Assembly: GCF_023264855.1 (NCBI RefSeq)
Contig: NZ_JAHFUW010000037.1
Location: 1 to 45,846, forward strand
DNA length: 45,846 nucleotides
DNA from: Herbiconiux sp.
GTDB taxonomy: Bacteria; Actinomycetota; Actinomycetes; Actinomycetales; Microbacteriaceae
Direction: 5' to 3'
Below the pieces are notes generated by a model. That model ran no database searches and was not told where the DNA came from. It saw only the letters and a program-made list of their open reading frames with translations. Below are positions 1 to 7,606 of the stretch, one piece after another. Each line of letters opens with the position of its first letter. The stretch's first letter is position 1. Made by a program: the position numbers and the translations under genes.

Positions 1-162
1 GCCCTTTCGAGTGAGAGTTAGAAGGCTTCTCGAAGGTGTCCCCGGTGGCCACGCTGTTCTTTCAGTGGGGCCGTTGTTACTCGGGGTTCGTTACACCACT
101 CTACGGGGCACTACTATGAGAGCGGCGAGAAGCGCTGGTACCTCCGGTTCTATTGGCCCGAG

Positions 163-729
163 GTGAGGCCACGATATGGGCAATTAGCGGATCGACAAAT
201 CCTGGAAGGCTACAAGGAACTGGCAACTACTGCCGCTCTCGAGTCCAAGCACCTCTACCTGCCTAACGCGGGTCTCACGGGTTGGGTTGTCACTGCTTTA
301 GGTGCCAACGGCTTCTCTACAGGCACCTCATGGGGTGAACAGGCCTTCGCTCGACAAGCTAGGGCTGGCGGTAGACCAGGCCAGGCGCCACCCCCGCGGA
401 TCAAGCGTGTTTTCGACTCGAAGTTACTTCACACGATCGAGCAGACAGAGTTCGACAGGCTCGTCGCGTTGCGAGGTCACAAGAAGTACAACAGCTCGTT
501 TTCTCTTGAGATGGAAACCGATGGTCATGACCACGCTCTGGCTGGACTTCACTACCTGATGGCAGTAGCCGACTTGCAGGCCCAACTTTCAACTCAGCGC
601 CCGAACCTTGCTGCGCTGCGTCGAGTGCGTAAAGGGTTGAAGTTCATCGACGGTCTCGATCGTGTTGACAAACCCACGGGCGCCAACAGGCCAACGCACC
701 TTGACGTTTGGGAATCAGTCCTGAGTTAG
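163..729 (+). CDS. Hypothetical protein, possibly 5'-truncated or frameshifted
   Basis: I do not recognise the family. The 188-residue product has no signal peptide or membrane segment and no motif I can name. GTG at 163 is the first in-frame start, but it has no good ribosome binding site, and the same frame is open from 22 to 162 without any start codon. That upstream stretch reads as plausible protein (HYYESGEKRWYLRFYWPE just before the GTG). Another frame is open from position 2 to about 110, so a frameshift near 104-112 may have split a longer gene that begins outside the window. Base composition is visibly poorer in GC than the rest of the window and a TTA leucine codon is used, which suggests transfer. 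Its stop overlaps the 3' end of the next, convergent gene by 15 bp. Confidence 0.5.
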   Translation: MRPRYGQLADRQILEGYKELATTAALESKHLYLPNAGLTGWVVTALGANGFSTGTSWGEQAFARQARAGGRPGQAPPPRIKRVFDSKLLHTIEQTEFDRLVALRGHKKYNSSFSLEMETDGHDHALAGLHYLMAVADLQAQLSTQRPNLAALRRVRKGLKFIDGLDRVDKPTGANRPTHLDVWESVLS

Positions 730-1497
730 CTCAGGCACCGTCCAGCCGAATACTGGATAGATCTGTCCATTCATCTGGCCTCGACCCCACATTTCAAGGC
801 ACCGTTCTGCGATCAGCATTCTTCCGACGAGCGTGCGCTCTGGCTGAATGCGGCGAGGTCGGACAAGAACCCGCGAGCGTTGCGACTGCGAGTCGACGGC
901 AATCACGCCAACCCCGCCTTCGGCGACGCGATCGAGATGAGGCGTGATCGATCTCATACCAGAAGCGTCCAGCGCAATATAGGCGGCGTCTGCCGACATT
1001 TGTTGTCGACGCGCTTGTCCGATCGCCTTTGTCCAGTCACGCAGCTTTGCTTCGACTGTCACAACGCGTTGTGCAATCCACCGAGCTTCGCCGCGTCGAC
1101 GAACTAGACCATCCACTTCGGTTACCCAGCCTTGTTGAATCAACAGCGGTACAACCGCGCGCCGAACGTAGTCCGGAGACCTTCGGATGCGACGCGCAAG
1201 TTCCCCGATCTGCAGCGGCCCAGACGTAATCGCAAGGACTGCTTTGACTTCGGCCTCTGTTGCAAGCGGACGAACCTCGCCCTCGCGCCGGGCCTGGATC
1301 GCACGTGCGTCGAAGCGTACTCCTGCCAAGTCCGGCACCCCAGCGACGGAGGGCACTTCGGCGAATACCTTAACGTCTATTCCCACGCGGTGCCCGAATG
1401 CCATCCTCGGCAAATCGCGTCGCAGGGATGGGATCATATCGGCCTCGTACCTGAACGGCGTTGCACAGGCAGGCGTTGCTGTTATCGCGTTTGACAA
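715..1497 (-). CDS. PD-(D/E)XK nuclease-like protein with internal winged-helix segment
   Basis: The 260-residue product starts at TTG, supported by CAGGAG about 7 nt upstream. Seen in sequence: a first half ending in a VPDLAGVRFD strand (a candidate PD motif), then a helical segment at about residues 85-130 that looks like a winged helix (LQIGELARRIRRSPDYVRRA followed by LLIQQGWV), then VEAKLRDW (a candidate E-x-K motif) with a QAxxQQ-like helix and AAYIALD. The order PD, wHTH, ExK would put the DNA-binding segment inside the nuclease fold. It has low GC like its convergent neighbour and no nearby mobility gene. A catalytically dead DNA-binding regulator, or an AbiEi-like protein, is the alternative. 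Cleavage activity is inference only. Confidence 0.5.
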   Translation of the reverse strand: MSNAITATPACATPFRYEADMIPSLRRDLPRMAFGHRVGIDVKVFAEVPSVAGVPDLAGVRFDARAIQARREGEVRPLATEAEVKAVLAITSGPLQIGELARRIRRSPDYVRRAVVPLLIQQGWVTEVDGLVRRRGEARWIAQRVVTVEAKLRDWTKAIGQARRQQMSADAAYIALDASGMRSITPHLDRVAEGGVGVIAVDSQSQRSRVLVRPRRIQPERTLVGRMLIAERCLEMWGRGQMNGQIYPVFGWTVPELTQD

Positions 1498-1710
1498 CGT
1501 TGAACTCCTGGTTGGTCAGTTGCGAAGGTCCAATGACTCCATCTTAAGCCCTCAATTTATGCAGGCTAGGAGTCGATGACGATTGATTTAGGGTGTGCGA
1601 GATGAGTGGTTGGATCCCGAGGTGCTCACCGCGAGTCCCCGGTCTAAGGGGTGGCGCGTGCCCGATGTCGACTTCGTGGTTGGCAGCGCATCATTCGCAG
1701 CCGAGGCTCG
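1498..1710. other. Intergenic junction between low-GC tip and sugar locus
   Basis: This is the junction between the low-GC tip and the GC-rich sugar locus. The only protein-like stretch is a 39-codon plus-strand frame from GTG 1595 to TAG 1714 (starting VRDEWLDPEVL), which overlaps the 3' end of the GH42 gene. It may be the tail of a decayed gene. I see no integrase, att repeat or convincing terminator. Confidence 0.3.
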
Positions 1711-3789
1711 CTAGCGCCAGCGCACTACCGCGACGCCCCAGGCCGAGAGGCCGACGACGAGGCGTTGCCGTGCGACGATGGCTCGGCCATCCGTGAGCTC
1801 CTCGATCTCGGCGACCTCGCCGAGGTTGGGGACGTCGACGAAGTGCTCGCTGTACGGGGCGCCGATGAGGAAGAGCACCGACCAGTCGTCGCTCGTTCCG
1901 CGGCGCCACTGCACGGTCGCACCGTCGGTGCCGCGCACGCGCGCCGAGATCGTGACTCCTGCGCGGCTCACCAGATGGCTGGAGAAATCGGGCACGTCCG
2001 ACGAGGGCGTGAGGCTGTGCGCGAGGCCGGGGAAACTGCCGATCGAGATCACCGACCCGGCACCGAGAGCGCGCTCCACGGCGATCGGGTGGCCGTCGTC
2101 GGTGCCGAGCACCCGCGCATCCGCCGGGTCGTAGTGCTCGAGCCAGCTCGCGGCGGGGAGCTGGAACTTCGCGCCGTCGAGCTCCAGCGAGAGGGTTCCG
2201 GATGCGGGCAGCTCGCGCCGACCGAGCGAGCGCAGGCCGAGGGTGCTCGCGCCGCGCGACCCGGGTGGGTGGTAGAAGGCCTCCTCGTCGAACGCCGCTA
2301 GGTCGGCCTCGGTCAGGAGCAGGCCGCCGCGCTCCACCCAGGCGGCGACGGCCGACAGCGCAGCCGGGGGAACGCTCAGCGGCCAGGGGAGCACGAGGAG
2401 CTTGAGGTCCGAAAGGCGCGAGAGGTGATCGGGGTCGAGCACCTCATAGGGCAGCTGCAGCTCCTCGAACACCCGCATCCAGCCGAGCATGCTCTCGCGC
2501 GTCTGCAGCCCGAAGGTGCCGTCCTGCGCCCACTCGAGATAGTAGGTGTCAGGGAGGAACAGCACGCCCACCTGGGCGGGCTCCGGGCGGTAGGCGTCGA
2601 GGAAGTCGCCGTGCTCGGCGAGGATGCCGGCCGTGCGCGCCATCGCCTCAGCCCGCGCAGAAGCGTGGCCGTCGTCGCCGGCGAAACCGAAACCGCCCGA
2701 CTCGCGGCCGAGCACCTCGTCGCGCCACTGCCAGACGATCGTGCCCTTCGCGCCGCGGCCCATCCCGTTCCACAGCCAGCGCTGCTGCTCGTCGGCCCGC
2801 ACGGCGGGCAGCACGTGATGGCCGAGCCGGCCACCGCCGCCCTGCAGCTCGGCCAGCCAGAACGGACGATCGCCGGCGGCACTGCGGGTGGCCTCGATGC
2901 GCAGACCGAGGTCGAGCATCGACATGCCCTGCAGGTGCGGAAAGCTCGAGCATCCGTAACCGTCGAGCTCGGCGGCGAGCGCGAAGTCGTTGCCCCGCGA
3001 CAGCGGCTGCTCGAACAGGCTGCCGGCCGAGTTCACCGAGGGTTCGCCGCAGTGGGCCGAGATCGGATGCGACGGGTCGGCGGCGCGAATCGTGTCGCGC
3101 CGGAAGCGCAGATGCTCGGCGGCGCGCTCCGTGAGGAAGCGCTGGAACGCCACGAGGTCGGTGTAGGGCAGCCCCGGCTTCCGGCCGGGCTGCACGTCGT
3201 CCCATGTCGCGAACCGCCGCCGCCAGGCCCGCGCCACCCCGTCGAGGTCGCCGTACCGCGACACAAGCCACGAGTGGAACGCCCGGATGCTCGCGGGGCT
3301 GTAGTCCAGGTATCCGTCGCCCTCCATCGCCCAGCGGTTCTCGTTCCAGCAGTCCCACGCCACGAGCGCGGGATGCGAGGCGAAGTGCCGCGCAGCCGCG
3401 TCGAGGAAGTCGCGCATGTGCCCCAGCACCCGCGGGTCGTCGATCGAGCCGCCGGGCGTGACCCCGGCCTGCGCCTCGACCCGGGTGGTCGACGGCGTGA
3501 CCCGGCCCAGATGGTCGACCATCGCGGCATCCGGATACCGGCGCAGCAGCCACGCCGGCTGCATCTCGGCGATCGTGCTGATCACCACACGCAGACCACG
3601 AGCGTGCGCGAGATCCAGGATGCGGTCGTAGTCACCCCACTCGAACTCACCCGGCGTCGCCTCCACCCAGCCCCAGATCAGCCAGAGCTGCACGGTGCCG
3701 AACCCGGCCTGCGCGATGTCGGCGATGTCCTGCTCCCACAGCGCGGGGTCGGGCGACGGCGGGCGGTAGTACTGAACCCCGAGCAGCAT
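1711..3789 (-). CDS. GH42 beta-galactosidase
   Basis: Glycoside hydrolase family 42 enzyme, 692 residues, the normal length for the family. No signal peptide is visible, so it probably acts in the cytoplasm on imported oligosaccharides. The N-terminal TIM barrel begins MLLGVQYYRP and carries WDCWNENR, whose Glu150 is the expected acid/base, and WLAELQGG, whose Glu314 is the expected nucleophile. The trimerisation-like domain at about residues 400-600 (VGVLFLPDTYYLEW, LLTEADLAAF) and a small beta-rich C-terminal domain follow. It is the last gene of the minus-strand operon and starts 1 nt after the stop of the FAH-family gene, so translation is probably coupled. Family assignment is secure; the natural substrate (beta-galactoside, or another pyranoside such as an alpha-L-arabinopyranoside) is not. 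Confidence 0.88.
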   Translation of the reverse strand: MLLGVQYYRPPSPDPALWEQDIADIAQAGFGTVQLWLIWGWVEATPGEFEWGDYDRILDLAHARGLRVVISTIAEMQPAWLLRRYPDAAMVDHLGRVTPSTTRVEAQAGVTPGGSIDDPRVLGHMRDFLDAAARHFASHPALVAWDCWNENRWAMEGDGYLDYSPASIRAFHSWLVSRYGDLDGVARAWRRRFATWDDVQPGRKPGLPYTDLVAFQRFLTERAAEHLRFRRDTIRAADPSHPISAHCGEPSVNSAGSLFEQPLSRGNDFALAAELDGYGCSSFPHLQGMSMLDLGLRIEATRSAAGDRPFWLAELQGGGGRLGHHVLPAVRADEQQRWLWNGMGRGAKGTIVWQWRDEVLGRESGGFGFAGDDGHASARAEAMARTAGILAEHGDFLDAYRPEPAQVGVLFLPDTYYLEWAQDGTFGLQTRESMLGWMRVFEELQLPYEVLDPDHLSRLSDLKLLVLPWPLSVPPAALSAVAAWVERGGLLLTEADLAAFDEEAFYHPPGSRGASTLGLRSLGRRELPASGTLSLELDGAKFQLPAASWLEHYDPADARVLGTDDGHPIAVERALGAGSVISIGSFPGLAHSLTPSSDVPDFSSHLVSRAGVTISARVRGTDGATVQWRRGTSDDWSVLFLIGAPYSEHFVDVPNLGEVAEIEELTDGRAIVARQRLVVGLSAWGVAVVRWR

Positions 3790-3790
3790 G

Positions 3791-4657
3791 TCAGACGAAC
3801 TCCTGCCGGATCGAGCCGAGCCCGTCGATCTCGGTGACGAGGATGTTCCCGGGCCTGAGGAACTCCTCGGGGGTGCGGCCCTGGCCTACACCGGCGGGCG
3901 TTCCGGTGAAGACGAGATCGCCCGGCTGCAGCTCGACGATGGCCGAGAGCTGCTCGATGATCGCCGGGATCGTGAAGATCATGTCCCGGGTGCGGCCGTC
4001 CTGCAGCACGCGCTCCCGTCCGGACGCGTCGATGCTGCGGCAGCTCACCCGCAGGTCGTCACGGTCCCGACCGGCCGAGATCTCGGCCACACTCACCACC
4101 GCGGGTCCCGTCGGCGCATAACCCTGGAACGACTTGCCGAGGCTGAACTGCGCCGACGCACCCCACCACTGCACGTCGCGGTCGCTGATGTCCTGCCCGA
4201 TCGTGAGACCGGCGATGCGGTCCCACGCCTCCGCGGCCGGGATGTCGCGCCCGCCCGTGCCGATCACGACCACGAGCTCCGCCTCCCAGTCGACCCGCTC
4301 GCCCGACAACCGCACCACGGCGTCGGGGCCGGTGAGACTGGAGGCGAACTTCGTGAAGACGAGCGGATGCTCCGGCAGCTCGAGCCCGGATTCCGCGGCG
4401 TGGTCGGCGTAGTTGAGCCCGACGGCGAGGATCTGACCGGGCCGGGGCACCGGCGGCCCGAGCGTGGTGAGGTCGACGTCGACCGCACGCGGGTGCCGGT
4501 CGACGTCGATCCCCTCGCCCCACTGGCACAGTTCGCGCCACGAGGTGTAGACCCGCTGCGGGTCGGCCGGGAAGCGGCCGGCGCCGGCAGTGGCGATGTC
4601 GAGCGCGCGGATGTCGCCGAGCAGCACCGCGCGGCCGTTCAGGTTCGCGACCCGCAT
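3791..4657 (-). CDS. Fumarylacetoacetate hydrolase family protein, likely diketo-deoxy sugar acid hydrolase
   Basis: The 288-residue FAH-family enzyme has the short N-terminal domain and a complete catalytic domain. Seen: LAVGLNYADHA, WEAELVVVIG with two metal-binding glutamates, IGQDISDRD with the metal-binding Asp, KSFQGYAPTGP with the conserved Lys, and the closing MIFTIPAIIEQLS and GDLVFTGTPAGVG blocks. Family members such as LRA6 hydrolyse 2,4-diketo-3-deoxy-L-rhamnonate, and related ones the fuconate analogue; others act in catechol-type pathways. Its place beside a sugar-acid dehydratase, a dehydrogenase and an alpha-L-rhamnosidase favours the sugar-acid role, giving pyruvate plus a 3-carbon product. 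The start overlaps the stop of the SGNH gene by one base (TGATG). Confidence 0.8.
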   Translation of the reverse strand: MRVANLNGRAVLLGDIRALDIATAGAGRFPADPQRVYTSWRELCQWGEGIDVDRHPRAVDVDLTTLGPPVPRPGQILAVGLNYADHAAESGLELPEHPLVFTKFASSLTGPDAVVRLSGERVDWEAELVVVIGTGGRDIPAAEAWDRIAGLTIGQDISDRDVQWWGASAQFSLGKSFQGYAPTGPAVVSVAEISAGRDRDDLRVSCRSIDASGRERVLQDGRTRDMIFTIPAIIEQLSAIVELQPGDLVFTGTPAGVGQGRTPEEFLRPGNILVTEIDGLGSIRQEFV

Positions 4658-5271
4658 CAGATCGTCACCGACTCGAACCAGGTACGCGCGAGCAGCTCGC
4701 GACCGGCGTCGGTCGGATGCACGCCGTCCCAGAGGAGCCCGGCCCGATCGCGCTCGTAGCCCGCCCGGGTGAATGCCACGTCGGCCTCCACGAGCTGGGC
4801 GTCGAACTCGCGCGCGAGCCCGCGGACGACCTCGATCTTGGGGTCGAGGTCTTCGCGCCAGCCCGCCTGCTCGGGTGTGAGGGCGAGCAGGAACGGCTCG
4901 ATCAGAACCAGGCGCGCCCCGGCATCCGTCGCCCGCGTCACCAGGTCGCGGTACGAAGCCTCGAACGCCTCGGTGGAGGTGGCCTCGCCGCCGTCGTAGC
5001 GGCGCCAGGTGTCGTTGATGCCCACGTGGATCGACACCACGTCGGGGTCGTGCCCGAGGCAGTCGCGGTCGAAACGGGCCGCGAGGTCGACCGCCCGGTT
5101 GCCGCCGATGCCGGTGTTGACCACGCGGCCGTCGAAGCCGGCCTCGGCACGACGACGGGCCACGCGCGCCACGTAGCCGGTTCCGAGGTCGTGCGGATCG
5201 TCGATCCGTCGTCCGTCTTCGGTGATGCTGTCTCCGATGAAGACCAGATTCTGTGCCACTCGTGTGCTCAC
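4657..5271 (-). CDS. SGNH/GDSL-type esterase
   Basis: The 204-residue SGNH hydrolase shows all four blocks: FIGDSIT near the N-terminus (Ser15 the nucleophile), TGIGGN (oxyanion Gly), HVGIND (oxyanion Asn) and LWDGVHPTDAG (catalytic Asp and His). It has no signal peptide, so it should be cytoplasmic. In glycan loci such enzymes usually remove acetyl or other acyl groups from imported sugars; rhamnogalacturonan acetylesterase is a related example, but no specific substrate can be read here. A lactonase role in the sugar-acid pathway is possible and would fill a missing step. It starts at GTG, overlapping the dehydrogenase stop by 4 bp (GTGA), inside the minus-strand operon. Confidence 0.8.
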   Translation of the reverse strand: MSTRVAQNLVFIGDSITEDGRRIDDPHDLGTGYVARVARRRAEAGFDGRVVNTGIGGNRAVDLAARFDRDCLGHDPDVVSIHVGINDTWRRYDGGEATSTEAFEASYRDLVTRATDAGARLVLIEPFLLALTPEQAGWREDLDPKIEVVRGLAREFDAQLVEADVAFTRAGYERDRAGLLWDGVHPTDAGRELLARTWFESVTI

Positions 5272-6314
5272 TTCGCGTAGTCGGCCGACTGGGCGAAGGC
5301 CACGAGCACTTTGCCCGGGATCTCGTCGCCGTTGGCCAGGTTCATGAACGCCTCGTCGGCGCTCTCGGGTCCGATCACTCGGCTGATGAGGGCCCCGGCG
5401 GTCAGGGGGTTGTCGGCGACCAGCTCGGCGGCATCGGCGAAATCGCGAGCCGAGTACGTGAAGCTGCCGACCAGGGTGCGCTCGGCGGTGCTGATCTGGA
5501 AGGCGTCGAGGCGCACCTGCGGCTCACCCATGCCGACGAGGCAGACCGTGCCGCCGAGCATCGTGCAGGCGAGGGCGTCGGCGATCGAGTGCGTGCTGCC
5601 CACGGCGTCGATGGCGACGTCGACGGGGCCGCCGAGCCGGCCGAGAGCGCCGGCGAGATCGCCCGCCGACGGATCGATCACCGGAACGCCCATCCCTTCG
5701 AGCAGTCTCCGGCGGGCCGGGCTGATCTCGCTGACGGAGATCTCCGCAACACCGAGTGCCTGCAGAACCAGCACCACCGACTGCCCGATCGGCCCTCCGC
5801 CGACGACCAGCACGCGCTGCTGCCCGGTCACCCCGGCGCGGCGGATGGCGTGCAGGGCGACGGCGGTCGGCTCCACCAGGGCGCCGTGCGCGACGGGCAT
5901 GCCGTCGGCGAGCCGCAGCACGTTGGCCGCGGGCACCACCACGTAGTCGGCGAAGGAGGCGTACCGGGCCGGATCGACGCCGATCACCGACTTGCGGGGC
6001 GAGTGCTGCTCGCGGTCGACGAACTCCACCCGGTCTTCGAGAGGGAGCACGACGGGGTTGAAGGTCACCGCGTCTCCGACGGCCAAGCCGAGCGGCTGAT
6101 CCCCGGGCCCGAATCCCTCGATCGTTCCCGAGCTCTCGTGACCCATCACCTGGCCGAGCGCCCGGCGCCCGTTGTGACCGGTGTATCCGTGGATGTCCGA
6201 GCCGCAGATGCCCGTGAACGCCACCCGGATCAGCACCTCGCCGATCGGCACCTCCGGTATGGGGCGATCGGCCAGGGCCATGCGCCCGAATTCCTCCAGG
6301 ACCAGTGTTCGCAC
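5268..6314 (-). CDS. Zinc-type medium-chain alcohol/polyol dehydrogenase
   Basis: MDR-superfamily NAD(P)-dependent dehydrogenase of 348 residues. I chose GTG 6314 (VRTLVLEEFG), which has AGAGGAAA about 7 nt upstream; the in-frame ATG at 6380 lies in the promoter. Catalytic zinc ligands are present (GICGSDIHGY, GHESSG, then LVEPTAVA), as is the Rossmann motif VLVVGGGPIGQ. The structural-zinc lobe is odd: between VTFNPVV and REQHSPRKSVIG, where polyol dehydrogenases carry four cysteines, there are none, although flanking residues are kept. It is the first gene of the minus operon dehydrogenase-SGNH-FAH-GH42. I infer oxidation of a sugar or 2-keto-3-deoxy sugar acid feeding the FAH enzyme; a sorbitol/idonate-type role is the alternative. 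Confidence 0.82.
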   Translation of the reverse strand: MRTLVLEEFGRMALADRPIPEVPIGEVLIRVAFTGICGSDIHGYTGHNGRRALGQVMGHESSGTIEGFGPGDQPLGLAVGDAVTFNPVVLPLEDRVEFVDREQHSPRKSVIGVDPARYASFADYVVVPAANVLRLADGMPVAHGALVEPTAVALHAIRRAGVTGQQRVLVVGGGPIGQSVVLVLQALGVAEISVSEISPARRRLLEGMGVPVIDPSAGDLAGALGRLGGPVDVAIDAVGSTHSIADALACTMLGGTVCLVGMGEPQVRLDAFQISTAERTLVGSFTYSARDFADAAELVADNPLTAGALISRVIGPESADEAFMNLANGDEIPGKVLVAFAQSADYAK

Positions 6315-6391
6315 GGTCGATTTCCTCTCGTCTCGCATCGTCGCATCGGAGTCGCCCGACGTCCGTCGAAGCGGTCCCACCCTATCAAAAA

Positions 6392-6427
6392 GTTCACCCG
6401 AATGATAACAAGTTCGAAATACAGAAC
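6392..6427 (+). promoter_or_regulatory. Predicted IclR-type operator, copy 1 (GTTC-N16-GTTC-N8-GAAC)
   Basis: GTTC at 6392 and 6412 and GAAC at 6424 form one half-site 20 bp upstream of an inverted repeat (AAGTTC, 8 bp, GAACTT). The same 36-bp geometry occurs at 14730 and 15778. It lies between the divergent dehydrogenase and dehydratase operons and can control both. A minus-strand TTGTTA (6406-6411), a plausible -35 of the dehydrogenase operon, lies within it. Confidence 0.6.
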
Positions 6428-6458
6428 TTTTCCCTGGCTTCTTCGTCGATTTCCCGGC

Positions 6459-6464
6459 TATAGT
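6459..6464 (+). promoter_or_regulatory. -10 box of dehydratase/rhamnosidase operon
   Basis: TATAGT lies 8 nt upstream of the ATG at 6473, so transcription could start at or very near the start codon and give a leaderless mRNA. No Shine-Dalgarno sequence is present. A further GTTCGAAAT copy overlaps and follows the box. Confidence 0.45.
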
Positions 6465-6472
6465 TCGAAATC

Positions 6473-7600
6473 ATGATTGACGGCTCACAGTCGAGAACCG
6501 CAGGCGTGACGATCGCCCGCACCGAGATCTTTCCCATCAACCTGCCCGCCACGCCGGACCAGGTTGCGGCCGGGTACTACCACCGCTACTGCGTGGTGCG
6601 CCTGACCACGACCGAGGGCGTGCGCGGCCACAGCTTCGCGGGGCCCATCGACCGCGCGGTCTGGCCGGCGGTCGTCGCCGCCACCGAAGGGTCGTCGATC
6701 ACCGACATCGACGGGATGCTGCGCCGCGGCCTCAATCGCGGCGCCGGCGCCGAGCACGCGGCCTGGGACGCCCTGGGCAAGACGCTCGGCGAACCCGTGC
6801 ACGCTCTGCTGGGCGGCGCGCGGATGCAGCAACTCAAGGCCTACGTCACGCTCGTCTGGCCGGGCGACCCCTCGCAGTCGCACGTCAGTCACGCCCAGAC
6901 CGTCGACGCCGTGCTGGCCTACCAGGCGGCGGGGTTCGAGGGCGTGAAGATCCGCTGCTGGCGGGAGCCCGGCGAGAACGCGCGAGTGTGCGAAGCGATC
7001 CTGGCCGCGACCGGCCCGGACTTCACCCTGATGGTCGATCGCACCGCCCACGTCTCCGGCGCCACCTGGAGCTACGAGCAGGCGCTCGCCGAGGCGCGCG
7101 AACTGCAGGACGTCGGGGTGCGCTGGCTCGAGGAACCGCTCGACCGTTACGACCTGAGCGGCCAGGCCCGGCTCGCCGACGAGATCGACATGCAGATCGT
7201 GGGCGGAGAGGGCTACACGACGCCGGAGGAGTTCGCCGCGGCGCTCGTGGCGCGCAGTTTCGACGTGATCCAGCCGGATGCGTCGATCGCCAACGGCATC
7301 CTGCCCACCGTTCGCGTAGCAGCGACGGCCGAGGCGCTGGGCGTGCCGGTGTGCCTGCACGGCACGGGCGGACTGCGGCTGCCGGGGTGGCTCCAGGCTG
7401 CCGCGCTCATCGGGCCGGAATGGCAGGAGCTCGCGATCATCCCGCCGACGCTGCATCCGGATGAGGCGTGGAGCCTGAACGAGAGCGTGATCCGCAGTGC
7501 GCCGTGGAGCGTCGACCGCGGGCGGATCAGCGTGCCGACGGCGCCCGGGCTCGGCATCGACGTCGACGACGACGCGCTCGACCGCTACCGGATCGGCTAG
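6473..7600 (+). CDS. Enolase-superfamily (mandelate racemase-like) sugar-acid dehydratase
   Basis: The 375-residue product has the enolase-superfamily capping domain and TIM barrel. Seen: VKIRCWR at the second-strand position where many relatives have K-x-K, MVDRTAH (first metal Asp), RWLEEPLDRYD (second metal Glu), IVGGEGY (third metal Glu) and CLHGTGG with a likely catalytic His. Relatives dehydrate aldonates such as rhamnonate, fuconate, galactonate or gluconate to 2-keto-3-deoxy acids. The K-x-R pattern prevents a confident substrate call. The next gene is an alpha-L-rhamnosidase 6 nt downstream, and the FAH enzyme and dehydrogenase are divergent, so L-rhamnonate or a similar 6-deoxy acid is the best guess. 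It has no ribosome binding site; see the -10 box at 6459. Confidence 0.82.
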   Translation: MIDGSQSRTAGVTIARTEIFPINLPATPDQVAAGYYHRYCVVRLTTTEGVRGHSFAGPIDRAVWPAVVAATEGSSITDIDGMLRRGLNRGAGAEHAAWDALGKTLGEPVHALLGGARMQQLKAYVTLVWPGDPSQSHVSHAQTVDAVLAYQAAGFEGVKIRCWREPGENARVCEAILAATGPDFTLMVDRTAHVSGATWSYEQALAEARELQDVGVRWLEEPLDRYDLSGQARLADEIDMQIVGGEGYTTPEEFAAALVARSFDVIQPDASIANGILPTVRVAATAEALGVPVCLHGTGGLRLPGWLQAAALIGPEWQELAIIPPTLHPDEAWSLNESVIRSAPWSVDRGRISVPTAPGLGIDVDDDALDRYRIG

Positions 7601-7606
7601 CCGCCG

